Assembly (NCBI RefSeq): GCF_947331435.1
Contig: NZ_CAMZOF010000003.1
Location: 248,001-312,000 of the forward strand
Length of the DNA: 64,000 nt
DNA from: Pelagibius sp. Alg239-R121
Lineage (GTDB): Bacteria > Pseudomonadota > Alphaproteobacteria > Kiloniellales > Kiloniellaceae
Direction of reading: 5' to 3'
This document shows positions 1-8,814 of the stretch, piece after piece. Position 1 is the first letter of the stretch. Every line of letters starts with the position of its first letter. The notes beneath the pieces were generated by a model, which was not told the DNA's origin, ran no database searches, and saw nothing but the letters and a program-made list of their open reading frames with translations. Made by a program: the position numbers and the translations under genes.

Positions 1-426
1 GATGCGGGCCGTTCCATCAATCCGGCGATCGATCTGGGACAGATCGAAGGCGGCTTCATACAGGGTTACGGGTGGCTGACGAGCGAAGAGCTGGTCTGGG
101 ATGAAAACGGGCGTCTGCGCACCCACGCACCTTCGACTTACAAAATTCCTGCCTGCAGCGACCGTCCGGAGGATTTCCGGATGAAGCTGCTGGAGAGCGG
201 CCGCAATCGTGAAGACGTCATTCATCGTTCGAAGGCTATCGGCGAGCCGCCACTCATGCTGGCAATCTCGGCGTTGTCGGCCTTATCTGACGCTGTCGCA
301 AGTGTCGGCGATTATCAGCTCCCTCCCGGACTCGATGCGCCGGCGACACCGGAAAAAGTCCTGATGGCGGTCGAAAGACTTCGTCGGACGCAGGCAACGA
401 ACGGTCAGACTGAGGCCGTGCAATGA
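1..426 (+). CDS. xdhB: Xanthine dehydrogenase molybdopterin-binding subunit, C-terminal part
   Basis: Open at the window edge: only the last 141 residues are present, in frame from base 1 to the TGA at 424-426. The visible part has the features of the molybdenum-cofactor subunit of xanthine dehydrogenase: GQIEGGFIQGYGWL near the start, and later KAIGEPP, whose Glu corresponds to the conserved active-site glutamate of the xanthine oxidase family. The enzyme oxidises hypoxanthine and xanthine to urate in the cytoplasm. The stop overlaps the start of xdhC, which helps insert the cofactor into this subunit, so the assignment is supported by context as well as sequence. The FAD/FeS subunit gene would be expected just outside the window. 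Confidence 0.93.
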   Translation, partial: DAGRSINPAIDLGQIEGGFIQGYGWLTSEELVWDENGRLRTHAPSTYKIPACSDRPEDFRMKLLESGRNREDVIHRSKAIGEPPLMLAISALSALSDAVASVGDYQLPPGLDAPATPEKVLMAVERLRRTQATNGQTEAVQ

Positions 427-1478
427 CCAGCCGAACTTCTAATTTCCGAGCGTCCGGCATGACCTGGCTTGCTGATTTGAAACGACTTGCAGATGCCGGA
501 GAGTCGGCCGTTCTGGTGACGGTAACAGCCGCGCGCGGATCGACCCCCCGGGAGGCCGGAACCAAGATGGTCGTAACGCGCGATCGCTTCTTCGGCACGA
601 TTGGTGGCGGGCATCTGGAATACCGTTGCCTCGAGATTGCACGGGAAATCTTGGGTGCTGAGCCGGTTGCACGTATTCGCCGCTTTGAGGTTTTTCCACT
701 TGGTCCGGCCTTGGGGCAATGCTGTGGGGGAGCCGCGGACGTATTGTTCGAAGCTGTAGCAGCACAAGATCTGCTGGAGATCGATCCGTCGAATGCGGAG
801 ACACCGTCAGTTCTTGTGACCCCGCTCGCGACGGAGGGTGGTGCGATGTATCTGAGGTCAGGCTATCCGGCCGATGATCTCGAACAAATGCCCTGTGTTA
901 CGAGCGAAGGGGGCCGAGCGGTTTTGATCGAGCGGGTTTGCGACGATCGCACGCAAGTTCTTTTGTTTGGTGCAGGACATGTTGGACAAGCCGTTGTTGC
1001 AGCGCTTGCGCCTCTACCTTTTGCTGTGAGCTGGATTGACAGCCGCGCCGACAGCTTTCCGCCAGAGATGCCGTCTAACACCGTCATCGAAGTTGTCGAC
1101 AGGCCGACGCTCGAAGTCGATTACACATTGCCTGGTGCTTTTTATCTGGTGATGACCCACAGCCATCAGCTTGACCTTGAGATCTGCGAGGCGGTTTTGC
1201 GCCGGGGGGATTTCGCTTATCTCGGTTTGATAGGTTCTGCGACCAAGCGCGCGCGTTTCAATCGCCGATTGCTGGCGAAGGGATTGCCGGCAGATCGCCT
1301 GGGACGCTTGACCTGTCCGATTGGCATTGCCGGAATTTCTGGGAAGCATCCAGCGGAAATCGCCGCTTCCGTTTCCGCGCAGCTGTTGGCCGAACGCGAA
1401 GCCCAAAGCCTGTTTGAAGCGCGTGAAGCGCCGGATAGAGATGGATTGAAGAGAAACATTTCGGGACAAGGATCATGA
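423..1478 (+). CDS. xdhC: Xanthine dehydrogenase accessory protein XdhC
   Basis: Maturation factor that binds sulfurated molybdenum cofactor and delivers it to xanthine dehydrogenase. The 351-residue product has the two-part architecture of the family: an N-terminal XdhC/CoxI domain (ARGSTPREAGTKMVV near 37-51, the Cys pair in QCCGG at 100-101) and a C-terminal Rossmann-like domain with GAGHVG near 182. The ATG overlaps the xdhB stop as ATGA, which argues for translational coupling. An internal ATG at 459 would remove 12 poorly conserved residues and is a possible alternative start. The gene ends overlapping guaD in the same way. Confidence 0.93.
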   Translation: MTSRTSNFRASGMTWLADLKRLADAGESAVLVTVTAARGSTPREAGTKMVVTRDRFFGTIGGGHLEYRCLEIAREILGAEPVARIRRFEVFPLGPALGQCCGGAADVLFEAVAAQDLLEIDPSNAETPSVLVTPLATEGGAMYLRSGYPADDLEQMPCVTSEGGRAVLIERVCDDRTQVLLFGAGHVGQAVVAALAPLPFAVSWIDSRADSFPPEMPSNTVIEVVDRPTLEVDYTLPGAFYLVMTHSHQLDLEICEAVLRRGDFAYLGLIGSATKRARFNRRLLAKGLPADRLGRLTCPIGIAGISGKHPAEIAASVSAQLLAEREAQSLFEAREAPDRDGLKRNISGQGS

Positions 1479-1945
1479 GCCGGGAAGATTTTATGCGACA
1501 GGCGATCGATCTGTCCGGAGAACGTATGCGCGCTGGCCTGGGAGGCCCCTTTGGTGCCGTGATCGTCAAGGACGGCAAGGTGATTGCCGAGGGATCCAAT
1601 CAGGTCACTTCGACCAGTGATCCGACGGCTCATGCTGAGGTGGTCGCGATTCGTGCCGCCTGCAAAGTGCTCGATAGTTTCAGCCTCGAAGGCTGCGAAA
1701 TCTACACCAGCTGCGAGCCTTGCCCCATGTGTCTCAGCGCGATCTATTGGGCGCGGCTCGATCGCATTTTCTATGCGAACGGGCGTGAGGACGCGGCTGC
1801 GATCGGATTCGACGACGATCATATCTACCAGGAAATTCCGAAGGCGCTTGAGTTGCGGGAGATCCCGACAGAGCGCCTGCTTGCGGGCGAAGCCTGGTTG
1901 GTCTTTGCGGAGTGGCAGGAAAAAACCGACAAAATCATGTACTGA
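1475..1945 (+). CDS. guaD: Guanine deaminase (nucleoside-deaminase fold)
   Basis: Zinc deaminase of the cytidine-deaminase-like fold, converting guanine to xanthine, the substrate of the neighbouring dehydrogenase. The zinc site is plain: HAE at residues 53-55 (H53 ligand, E55 proton shuttle) and PCPMC at 82-86 (C83 and C86). The length of 156 residues matches the Bacillus GuaD type. TadA has the same motifs, but the operon position (ATGA overlap with xdhC, followed by a purine-type importer) strongly favours guanine deaminase. The link to guanine is inferred from family and context. Confidence 0.88.
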   Translation: MSREDFMRQAIDLSGERMRAGLGGPFGAVIVKDGKVIAEGSNQVTSTSDPTAHAEVVAIRAACKVLDSFSLEGCEIYTSCEPCPMCLSAIYWARLDRIFYANGREDAAAIGFDDDHIYQEIPKALELREIPTERLLAGEAWLVFAEWQEKTDKIMY

Positions 1946-2023
1946 TCGAGCAACTATTAGCCATACGGCCGGAAGATCGCGTTAAGCGGCGGCAGGTGTA
2001 TTTTTAGGGAGAGGTGGGAGCAG

Positions 2024-3595
2024 ATGGAGCTTGAAGTGGCGCGGAGTGACGCTGCGGAACCCGTGGTTCCAAGGCTTGAACTCAGGGGGATCGATAAGTC
2101 CTTTCCCGGCTGTAAAGCCAATGACGGTGTGGATCTGTCGATCCTTCCGGGCGAGATACACGCACTCTTGGGAGAAAATGGAGCCGGCAAGAGCACATTG
2201 GTGAAGATCATCTACGGGATCCTCCATGCGGATGCCGGAACGATTGCCTGGGAAGGGCAGAAAACCCACATCGCCGGTCCGAGCTTTGCCCGAAACCTGG
2301 GTATCGGCATGGTGTTCCAGCACTTTTCCCTGTTCGAGGCCCTGACTGTTGCGGAAAATATAGCGCTCGGTGTCGAGGGCGATCATGACATGAGCCGCCT
2401 GGAAGCCAGGATCGAAGAGGTTTCGGCCGCCTATGGCCTGCCATTGGATCCACGTCGTCATGTGCATTCTCTTTCTGTTGGAGAACGGCAGCGGATCGAG
2501 ATCGTACGTTGCCTGCTCCAGGATCCGCGGCTCCTGATCATGGACGAGCCGACGTCGGTCCTGACTCCCCAGGAGGTCGACACGCTCTTTGGGACGCTGC
2601 GTCGTCTTTCATCTGAAGGCTGCTCTATTCTCTACATCAGCCATAAGCTCGACGAGATCAAACAGCTCTGTGATACGGCTACGGTTCTGCGCGGCGGAAA
2701 GTTTGTCGGTGCCTGCGATCCGAAGGAAGAATCGCCGCAAAGTATGGCGCGAATGATGATTGGCGACGACGTGAAAGAACCCAAGCCCCAAGGCGATGCG
2801 CAAGTTGGCGAAGTGGTGTTGTCCGTCGCGGATCTGTCCCTGCAAAGCCAAGATCCCTTCGGCACTGATCTCAAGGCTGTCACATTCAATGTGCATGCAG
2901 GGGAGATTTTCGGCATCGCCGGAATCGCAGGAAACGGACAAAACGAGTTGTTGGCTGCGCTCAGCGGCGAACAGCTTGTGCCCGACGGTGCGGCTGTTGT
3001 GATCGGTGGGCAGCCCTCCGGAAGGCTTGGCCCGAGGCGCCGCAGATCCCTGGGGCTTAGTTTCGTGCCTGAGGAACGTCACGGTCACGGCGCCGTACCG
3101 GCGTTGCGTTTGACAGAGAATGCCTTTCTTAGCGGACACCTGCGAGAAAAGCTGGTGCGTTGGGGTTTGATCGACTTCCCCAAGACGGCGGAATACGCGC
3201 AAAAGATTTGCGAGTCCTTTGATGTTCGCACCTCAGGCATCAATGCTGAAGCCAGCAGCCTGTCCGGGGGCAATCTTCAAAAATTCATTATCGGGCGGGA
3301 AATTTTACAGCGGCCGAACTTGATGATCGCAGCTCAGCCGACCTGGGGCGTGGATGCAGGGGCGGCTGCTTCCATTCATCAGGCGTTGATCGATCTGGCG
3401 GCGTCCGGCGCCGCGGTTCTGGTGGTCTCTCAAGAGCTCGACGAACTGTTTGCGATCAGTGACAGGATCGCCGTGATGTCTTCAGGTCATCTCTCGGCAG
3501 CGCGTCCGACCGCTGCGACGACGCTCGAGGAAATCGGTTTGCTTATGGGCGGCGACGGTGGTGCTGCAGGGGAGCGGATGATCAATGTTGCTTAA
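2024..3595 (+). CDS. BMP-family ABC importer, ATP-binding subunit (two ABC domains)
   Basis: Cytoplasmic ATPase of a nucleoside/purine-type (BMP) importer, 523 residues with two fused ABC domains. The first is canonical: Walker A GENGAGKST at 50-58, signature LSVGERQR near 149, Walker B LLIMDEPTS near 170. The second has a degenerate Walker A (GIAGNGQNELL near 300), signature LSGGNLQK near 412 and the AAQPTWGVDAGA Walker B region normal for the ribose/BMP class. The ATG follows a GGGAGAGG-type ribosome site. The last codons overlap the first permease start by 11 bases. The neighbouring xdhC and guaD suggest a purine nucleobase or nucleoside substrate; this is not shown by the sequence itself. 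Confidence 0.93.
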   Translation: MELEVARSDAAEPVVPRLELRGIDKSFPGCKANDGVDLSILPGEIHALLGENGAGKSTLVKIIYGILHADAGTIAWEGQKTHIAGPSFARNLGIGMVFQHFSLFEALTVAENIALGVEGDHDMSRLEARIEEVSAAYGLPLDPRRHVHSLSVGERQRIEIVRCLLQDPRLLIMDEPTSVLTPQEVDTLFGTLRRLSSEGCSILYISHKLDEIKQLCDTATVLRGGKFVGACDPKEESPQSMARMMIGDDVKEPKPQGDAQVGEVVLSVADLSLQSQDPFGTDLKAVTFNVHAGEIFGIAGIAGNGQNELLAALSGEQLVPDGAAVVIGGQPSGRLGPRRRRSLGLSFVPEERHGHGAVPALRLTENAFLSGHLREKLVRWGLIDFPKTAEYAQKICESFDVRTSGINAEASSLSGGNLQKFIIGREILQRPNLMIAAQPTWGVDAGAAASIHQALIDLAASGAAVLVVSQELDELFAISDRIAVMSSGHLSAARPTAATTLEEIGLLMGGDGGAAGERMINVA

Positions 3596-4676
3596 GCTGG
3601 AGCCGCGCGGCGAAACCTCACGCGCGATGATTTACCTGACGCCTTTACTGGCTATTTTACTAACTCTGATTATGGGGGCGATTCTCTTTGCGCTGCTGGG
3701 GCACAATCCGCTGGAGGCCATGTACGCCTTTTTCATCTCACCGATTTCGAACAGCTATGGACTGGGCGAACTTGCTGTTAAGGCAACACCCCTGATCCTT
3801 TGCGCGATCGGGCTTGCGCTTGGCTTTCGAGCCAATGTCTGGAACATCGGGGCGGAGGGGCAACTGACGCTAGGAGCCATCTGCGGTGGAGGACTCGCAC
3901 TCTGGTTCTATGACAGCGAAAGTGTCTTTCTATTGCCTGCCATGGCCTTGGCAGGGGCTTTAGGTGGTCTTGCCTGGGCGGCTATACCCGCCTTTTTAAA
4001 GCTACGCTTCAATGCCAACGAAATTCTGACCAGCCTGATGCTGACCTATGTAGCAACCTTGCTGTTGAGCTTGCTGGTGCATGGTCCCTACCGTGATCCG
4101 GATGGATTCAATTTTCCAGAGTCCAGGCTCTTTGCCGATTCCGCCTTACTCCCGGTGATGGTCGAAGGCACCCGCCTTCATTTAGGTGCGGCCGTGGCAG
4201 TGTTCGTGGTCCTTGTGGCCTGGCTGGTCGTCAGCCGCAGTTTTATTGGATTTCAGATTAAGGTCATCGGCCTGACGCCGGCCGCCGCCGGTTATGCGGG
4301 TTTTCGGCACCACAGTCTGGTCTGGCTGACACTGTTGACTGGTGGTGCCTTGGCCGGCTTGGCCGGCCTGTTTGAGGTTGCCGGCCCGATCGGTCAAATC
4401 ACTCCGGTGATTTCGCCGGGCTACGGTTTTACCGCAATTATTGTTGCCTTCGTCGGACGGCTGCATCCAATTGGCATTCTGGGCGCAGGGCTCCTTATTG
4501 CCCTGTCTTACCTGGGGGGTGAGACAGTGCAGATCGAGATGGGACTGCCACAAGCGGTGACGGGTGTTTTCCAGGGGATGCTGTTGTTCTTTCTGCTCGC
4601 CTGCGACGTCCTGATTCGTTATCGCGTGCGATGGTCGATCGGGGCCTCACAGGAAGCGCGGGGGACGGCATCATGA
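3585..4676 (+). CDS. BMP-family ABC importer, first permease
   Basis: Integral membrane permease of 363 residues, mostly hydrophobic, with about ten segments and the GLALGFRANVWNIGAEGQ stretch (near residues 80-97) typical of the YufP/RbsC-like permeases of BMP importers. It would pair with the second permease encoded directly downstream to form a heterodimeric channel. Its start lies inside the 3' end of the ATPase gene, and its stop shares ATGA with the next permease, so all three subunits are probably translated in coupled fashion. Confidence 0.92.
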   Translation: MLLKLEPRGETSRAMIYLTPLLAILLTLIMGAILFALLGHNPLEAMYAFFISPISNSYGLGELAVKATPLILCAIGLALGFRANVWNIGAEGQLTLGAICGGGLALWFYDSESVFLLPAMALAGALGGLAWAAIPAFLKLRFNANEILTSLMLTYVATLLLSLLVHGPYRDPDGFNFPESRLFADSALLPVMVEGTRLHLGAAVAVFVVLVAWLVVSRSFIGFQIKVIGLTPAAAGYAGFRHHSLVWLTLLTGGALAGLAGLFEVAGPIGQITPVISPGYGFTAIIVAFVGRLHPIGILGAGLLIALSYLGGETVQIEMGLPQAVTGVFQGMLLFFLLACDVLIRYRVRWSIGASQEARGTAS

Positions 4677-5605
4677 TGGGAATGATCGACACTCTCGCCG
4701 CGATCCTTGTCACGGTCGTGACAGCCGCGACGCCTTTGGTTTTTGCAGCAACCGGCGAATTGGTGAATGAGAAAGCCGGCGTTCTGAACCTGGGCGTCGA
4801 GGGCATGATGTTGGTCGGCGCGGTCAGCGGCTTCGCCGCGGCGATCGCGACCGGCAACCCGGTTATCGCCATCTTCGTGGCGATGCTTGCCGGCGCCTTA
4901 ATGGCGTTTCTCTTCGGAGTTCTAACGCTCTCGCTGATGGCCAACCAAGTCGCTACGGGATTGGCGTTGACTATGTTCGGCGTCGGTCTTTCCGCCTTGA
5001 TTGGGCAGGATTATGTGGGAACGCCGATTAAAGGCTTGGCAAAGCTCAGCATACCGGTTCTGACGGACTTACCTCTGATCGGACCGGTCATTTTTGGCCA
5101 GGATTTTCTGGTCTATCTCTCGCTGGTTTTAGTTGCAGCGGTTGCTTGGTTCCTGAAATCGACGCGGGCAGGGCTCATTCTGCGTGCCACGGGTGAATCC
5201 CACGATGCGGCCCATGCTCTCGGATACTCGGTTATTGGGATCCGCTATCTGGCGGTTATGTTCGGAGGCGCTATGAGCGGATTGGCCGGCGCTTACCTCT
5301 CTCTCGCCTATACACCGATGTGGGCGGAGAACATGTCGGCCGGACGGGGCTGGATCGCGTTGGCGCTGGTGGTCTTTGCGACCTGGAAGCCCGGCCGTGT
5401 CCTCGTGGGGGCCTATCTCTTCGGCGGTGTTACGATTCTGCAGCTTCATGCCCAGGGCGCCGGTTTCGCTGTTCCATCTCAAGCACTGTCGATGCTGCCG
5501 TATTTGGCAACCATCGTCGTCTTGGTGGCGATTTCCAGAGATTCCACGCGTATTCGGTTGAATGCACCGGCCTGTATTGGCAAGGTTTTCCATCCGGAGA
5601 CATAA
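4673..5605 (+). CDS. BMP-family ABC importer, second permease
   Basis: Second membrane subunit (310 residues from this start), YufQ-like, with the family stretch NEKAGVLNLGVEGMMLVGA near residues 31-49 and about eight to ten hydrophobic segments. A longer frame from 4631 exists, but the ATG at 4673 overlaps the preceding stop as ATGA and begins right before the first hydrophobic segment, so it was preferred. The C-terminal tail after the last membrane segment is short and polar. About 100 bases separate it from the binding-protein gene. Confidence 0.92.
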   Translation: MMGMIDTLAAILVTVVTAATPLVFAATGELVNEKAGVLNLGVEGMMLVGAVSGFAAAIATGNPVIAIFVAMLAGALMAFLFGVLTLSLMANQVATGLALTMFGVGLSALIGQDYVGTPIKGLAKLSIPVLTDLPLIGPVIFGQDFLVYLSLVLVAAVAWFLKSTRAGLILRATGESHDAAHALGYSVIGIRYLAVMFGGAMSGLAGAYLSLAYTPMWAENMSAGRGWIALALVVFATWKPGRVLVGAYLFGGVTILQLHAQGAGFAVPSQALSMLPYLATIVVLVAISRDSTRIRLNAPACIGKVFHPET

Positions 5606-5706
5606 ATCCCGGCTGCATGCAGGGAACGCGAACAACAGACTGGCTTTTCGCTGCAGAGTGCAAATCGGGGCAAGAACGAAAACAGGGAATTATGACAAGG
5701 AGTTAC

Positions 5707-6798
5707 ATGATGATACAGGGAGTATTCAAGACACTCGGTGCGACAGTCGGCGCTGCGGCGCTGGGGTTTGCCGTCACGCTGGGAGCTGCGTCGGCGGAGC
5801 CGACCAAGGTTGGTTTCGTCTATGTCGGACCTATCGGAGATCATGGTTGGACCTACCGCCATGACAAAGGGCGGCTGGCGATCGAAGAAGCCTTTGGTGA
5901 CAAGGTCGAGACCAGTTTTGTCGAAAGCGTGCCAGAAGGCGCTGATGCCGAGCGGGTGATCCGCAAGCTGGCGTCGAGCGGGCACGATCTGATTTTCACG
6001 ACCTCGTTCGGCTACATGAACCCGACGGTAAAGGTAGCCAAGCAGTTTCCGAACGTGAAGTTTGAACATGCTACCGGTTATAAACGCACCAAGAACGTCG
6101 GAACCTACGCAGCACGCTTTTACGAGGGACGCACGATTGCAGGAATTCTGGCTGGTCGCATGACCAAGTCAAATGTCATCGGCTATATCGGGTCCTTCCC
6201 GATTCCCGAAGTTGTGCGTGGTATCAATGCCTTTACGCTCGCGCTGCGGAAAGTCAATCCAGAGGCCGAAGTCAAGGTGGTCTGGGTGAACTCCTGGTAC
6301 GACCCGGGCAAAGAAGGCGACGCTGCCAAAGCTCTGATCGACCAGGGCGCTGACGTCATTCTGCAGCATACCGATTCCCCAGCACCTCTGCAGGTGGCGC
6401 AGGAACGCGGTGTCTTCGCCGTTGGCCAGGCGTCTGATATGACCCATTTCGGTCCTAAGGCGCATCTAACATCGATCGTCGATATTTGGGACGGTTACTA
6501 CATTGCGAAGACAAAGGCAGTGATGGAAGGAACCTGGTCGTCCGAAGATACCTGGGGTGGCTTGAATGCCGGCATGCTGAGCATGGCGACCTACAACGAA
6601 GCCATTCCAGCCGAAGTTGTTGCGGAGGCTGAGGCCGCGCGTGTGGCAATCGAAGATGGAAGCCTGCATCCCTTCCAAGGTCCGATCATGGATCAGGACG
6701 GCAAGGAAGTGGTTGCCGCGGACGCGGTTGTTGAAGACGGCGTTCTGCTTTCCATGGACTGGTATGTCCAGGGCGTACAAGGCAAACTGCCGAAGTGA
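5707..6798 (+). CDS. BMP-family ABC importer, periplasmic substrate-binding protein
   Basis: Solute-binding protein of the basic membrane protein (Bmp/PnrA) family, about 363 residues. A Sec signal peptide is visible: hydrophobic core LGATVGAAALGFAV, likely cleavage after ASA in GAASAEPTKVG. There is no lipobox Cys, so it should be soluble in the periplasm. Family signatures are VGFVYVGPIGDHGWTY at the mature N-terminus and GADVILQHTDSPA in the C-terminal lobe. The frame is open far upstream, but AAGGAG at 5697-5702 places the start at 5707 or 5710 and the signal peptide begins there. A strong terminator follows. By context the ligand is probably a purine or purine nucleoside. Confidence 0.93.
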   Translation: MMIQGVFKTLGATVGAAALGFAVTLGAASAEPTKVGFVYVGPIGDHGWTYRHDKGRLAIEEAFGDKVETSFVESVPEGADAERVIRKLASSGHDLIFTTSFGYMNPTVKVAKQFPNVKFEHATGYKRTKNVGTYAARFYEGRTIAGILAGRMTKSNVIGYIGSFPIPEVVRGINAFTLALRKVNPEAEVKVVWVNSWYDPGKEGDAAKALIDQGADVILQHTDSPAPLQVAQERGVFAVGQASDMTHFGPKAHLTSIVDIWDGYYIAKTKAVMEGTWSSEDTWGGLNAGMLSMATYNEAIPAEVVAEAEAARVAIEDGSLHPFQGPIMDQDGKEVVAADAVVEDGVLLSMDWYVQGVQGKLPK

Positions 6799-6846
6799 TC
6801 AGGCCCGGACTATGCAGTGAATTCTAAACGCTGCATGAGGTTTACA

Positions 6847-6884
6847 AAACACCCTCGCGGTTATGTTCCGCGGGGGTGTTTTTT
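6847..6884 (+). terminator. Rho-independent terminator of the purine/BMP operon
   Basis: A 13-bp stem (AACACCCTCGCGG paired with CCGCGGGGGTGTT, one G-U) around a short loop is followed by a run of T. It lies about 50 bases after the stop of the binding-protein gene and has the classic intrinsic terminator form. Confidence 0.9.
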
Positions 6885-6912
6885 GGATAAAAGTCTTCCT
6901 TAAACGAGAAGA

Positions 6913-6930
6913 GCCGCACTTTTGTGCGGC
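6913..6930. other. Second short hairpin downstream of the operon terminator
   Basis: GCCGCAC and GTGCGGC form a perfect 7-bp stem around TTTT, with CCTTT after it. It may be a back-up terminator for the plus-strand operon. The T-tract is weak, so the role is uncertain. Confidence 0.45.
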
Positions 6931-7140
6931 CCTTTGGCGATCCGGCTTTCTGCCTAAGCGCCAAACCTCGTCATGCGACTGTTTAGCGCAAAGACATTGA
7001 GGTTTTGTTTCTGTTCTGTGCAATTATCGATATTTCGATGTTATCAGACGATCGTATGGACGCCGAGCGCCATCGCTCTTGATTGAATTCGTCAAGAATC
7101 ATTGCATTTCGGGCGCACAGAGCGTGGACAGAGGTAAGTC

Positions 7141-8310
7141 GTGGCAGCTAGCGAACCAGCCCCTAAAACTCCGATCTATCTGGATTATCAGGCGACCACA
7201 CCGACGGACCCGCGAGTGGTGGCGGCCATGCAGCCCTTCTTTTCCGGCAGTTACGGCAATCCTCACTCAACGCAACATGCCTATGGGCGCGAAGCGGAGC
7301 AGGCCATCGAGGCAGCTCGTGCGGAAGTTGCGAACCTAATTGGTGCGAGACCGGGCGAAGTGATCTTCACGTCTGGCGCGACCGAAGCCAACAATTTGGC
7401 GTTCTTCGGTGCTCTGGCGGCTCTAAACGGTGAGCGACGTCATCTGATCACACTTACTAGCGAGCATCCCTCTGTTTTGGCCTGTTTCGAAGAGCTGACA
7501 CAGCGCGGTTACGACGTGACGATCCTTCCGGTCGACAAAGAGGGCCTCATTGACTGTGGGGCCTTGGAGGGGGCTCTCAGGCCGGATACTGCGTTGATGT
7601 CGGTTATGGCAGTGAACAACGAGATCGGTGTCCTTCAGCCCTTGGAAGCGATCGGTGCACTATGCGCTGCCCGTGGCATCCTTTTTCATTGTGATGCGGC
7701 TCAAGCAGTCGGGAAGCTACCCCTCGACGTAAAGAGGGCCAACATTGATCTGCTGTCGCTCTCCGGGCACAAACTTTATGGACCCAAAGGAATCGGTGCG
7801 CTTTACGTGGGCCGGCACGTCCGCATGAAACCTGTCCTATTCGGCGGCGGACAGGAACGCGGTTTACGCTCTGGCACTTTACCGACCCCGCTTTGTGTCG
7901 GATTGGGACATGCCTGCAGATTGGCGCAGACAGAACTGGCCGAGGAAGTCCGGCGTCTGACCTTTCTTCGGGAACATTTTCTGTCGCTTCTTGCTGGCTC
8001 GCTTGAGGGGTGGTGGCTCAATGGCAGTGCGACCGCGCGTCTTCCCGGCAACATCAATCTTAGCTTCGAACTCGAAGATATCGAATTGGTGCTGACTCAT
8101 CTCGATGATCTGGCGCTCTCCACCGGCTCGGCCTGCAGCTCTGAAACATCTGGTCCGTCCCATGTCCTTACGGCTTTGGGATTGAATACCCAGGCAGCTC
8201 ACAATTCGCTACGTATCGGTTTTGGCAGATTTACCAGTCAAGACGATGTCGAGCAGGCAGCGCGAAGAATCGCACAGGTCGTATCCAGCGTTCGAAGCGG
8301 GGAAATTTAA
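7141..8310 (+). CDS. Cysteine desulfurase (class V aminotransferase fold)
   Basis: PLP enzyme taking sulfur from cysteine, 389 residues. The family run is intact: IYLDYQATTPTDPRV at the N-terminus, TSGATEANN, CDAAQAVGK, the PLP lysine in SGHKLYGPKG (near 209) and the mobile-loop cysteine in GSACSSE (near 333). It is NifS/IscS-like, but it is not next to iscU or suf genes. Given the upstream xanthine dehydrogenase genes, a role in sulfurating the molybdenum cofactor is an attractive inference; tRNA thiolation or Fe-S assembly are equally possible. The start is GTG, preceded by AGAGGT; the first structured residues follow at about 11. Confidence 0.88.
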   Translation: MAASEPAPKTPIYLDYQATTPTDPRVVAAMQPFFSGSYGNPHSTQHAYGREAEQAIEAARAEVANLIGARPGEVIFTSGATEANNLAFFGALAALNGERRHLITLTSEHPSVLACFEELTQRGYDVTILPVDKEGLIDCGALEGALRPDTALMSVMAVNNEIGVLQPLEAIGALCAARGILFHCDAAQAVGKLPLDVKRANIDLLSLSGHKLYGPKGIGALYVGRHVRMKPVLFGGGQERGLRSGTLPTPLCVGLGHACRLAQTELAEEVRRLTFLREHFLSLLAGSLEGWWLNGSATARLPGNINLSFELEDIELVLTHLDDLALSTGSACSSETSGPSHVLTALGLNTQAAHNSLRIGFGRFTSQDDVEQAARRIAQVVSSVRSGEI

Positions 8311-8312
8311 TC

Positions 8313-8386
8313 TAGGGCCGGCAGGACTCGAACCTGCGACAGCACCGTTATGAGCGGTGAGTTCTAACCAACTGAACTACGGCCCC
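8313..8386 (-). tRNA. tRNA with anticodon CAU, probably tRNA-Ile2 (or elongator Met)
   Basis: A full cloverleaf can be drawn on the minus strand: acceptor GGGGCCG against CGGCCCU (first pair G-U), D arm UAGUUCAGUUGGUUAGAAC, anticodon stem CACCG/CGGUG with loop CUCAUAA, T arm GCAGGTTCGAGTCCTGC, discriminator A. CCA is not encoded. CAU occurs in Met tRNAs and in the isoleucine tRNA whose C34 is changed to lysidine. The C29-G41 pair and A37-A38 fit the isoleucine type, and it lacks initiator features, but the identity is an inference. Confidence 0.9.
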
Positions 8387-8814
8387 AGATAAGGGAAACC
8401 GATACACGCTCACCGGCTGGCGTTCAAGCGGTAACTCTCAACTGAACCTGTTCTAGGAACGTTCCTGGAACAGTGGTAGGCCATTGACTTGATTCAATGA
8501 TATGAATTCGTAGTCTTTTTGCCGGGGTCGATTTGGAGATTTACAACTAAAAAAAGAAACCCCCGCAACAGTGTTGTGGGGGTGCCCGAAAGCAAGTTGT
8601 ACAGGGAGACTCAGGAAAACTGAGTGAGGCAAAGATAACCTCATATGGTTAACAATAGGTTAACGAAAATTAAGAAAAAAAGCGAGCAAAAAATGTATGG
8701 GTCTTTATTTTGTCATAGATTGCAGAATTAGCACTTCGAATCTCAAAATTATTGAGATTAGTTGAATTTATGGCGATTCTGTGGCCGTGTAATACTTTGA
8801 TTTGCCTGTAAATT
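8387..8814. other. Intergenic region between the tRNA gene and the patatin gene
   Basis: No convincing ORF. It should contain the tRNA promoter on the minus strand and the 3' untranslated region of the patatin gene. Structures visible are the terminator at 8549-8583, a small hairpin CTCAG/CTGAG near 8610-8625, a direct repeat GGTTAAC at 8647-8653 and 8658-8664, and an 8-bp inverted repeat AATCTCAA/TTGAGATT at 8739-8759. The part 8640-8815 is clearly more AT-rich than the flanking genes. Confidence 0.6.
8549..8583 (-). terminator. Rho-independent terminator, minus strand
   Basis: Read on the minus strand, a ten-position stem (CCCCCACAAC against GTTGCGGGGG, one mismatch) is followed by TTTCTTTTTTT. 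It lies about 230 bases after the patatin stop and upstream of the tRNA gene, so it should end the patatin transcript or a short RNA starting in the AT-rich stretch. Confidence 0.82.

Noticed and set aside
5320-5706. Upstream extension of the BMP binding-protein frame into the second permease gene
   Set aside because: A signal peptide begins at 5707-5710 directly after AAGGAG; the extension would bury it.
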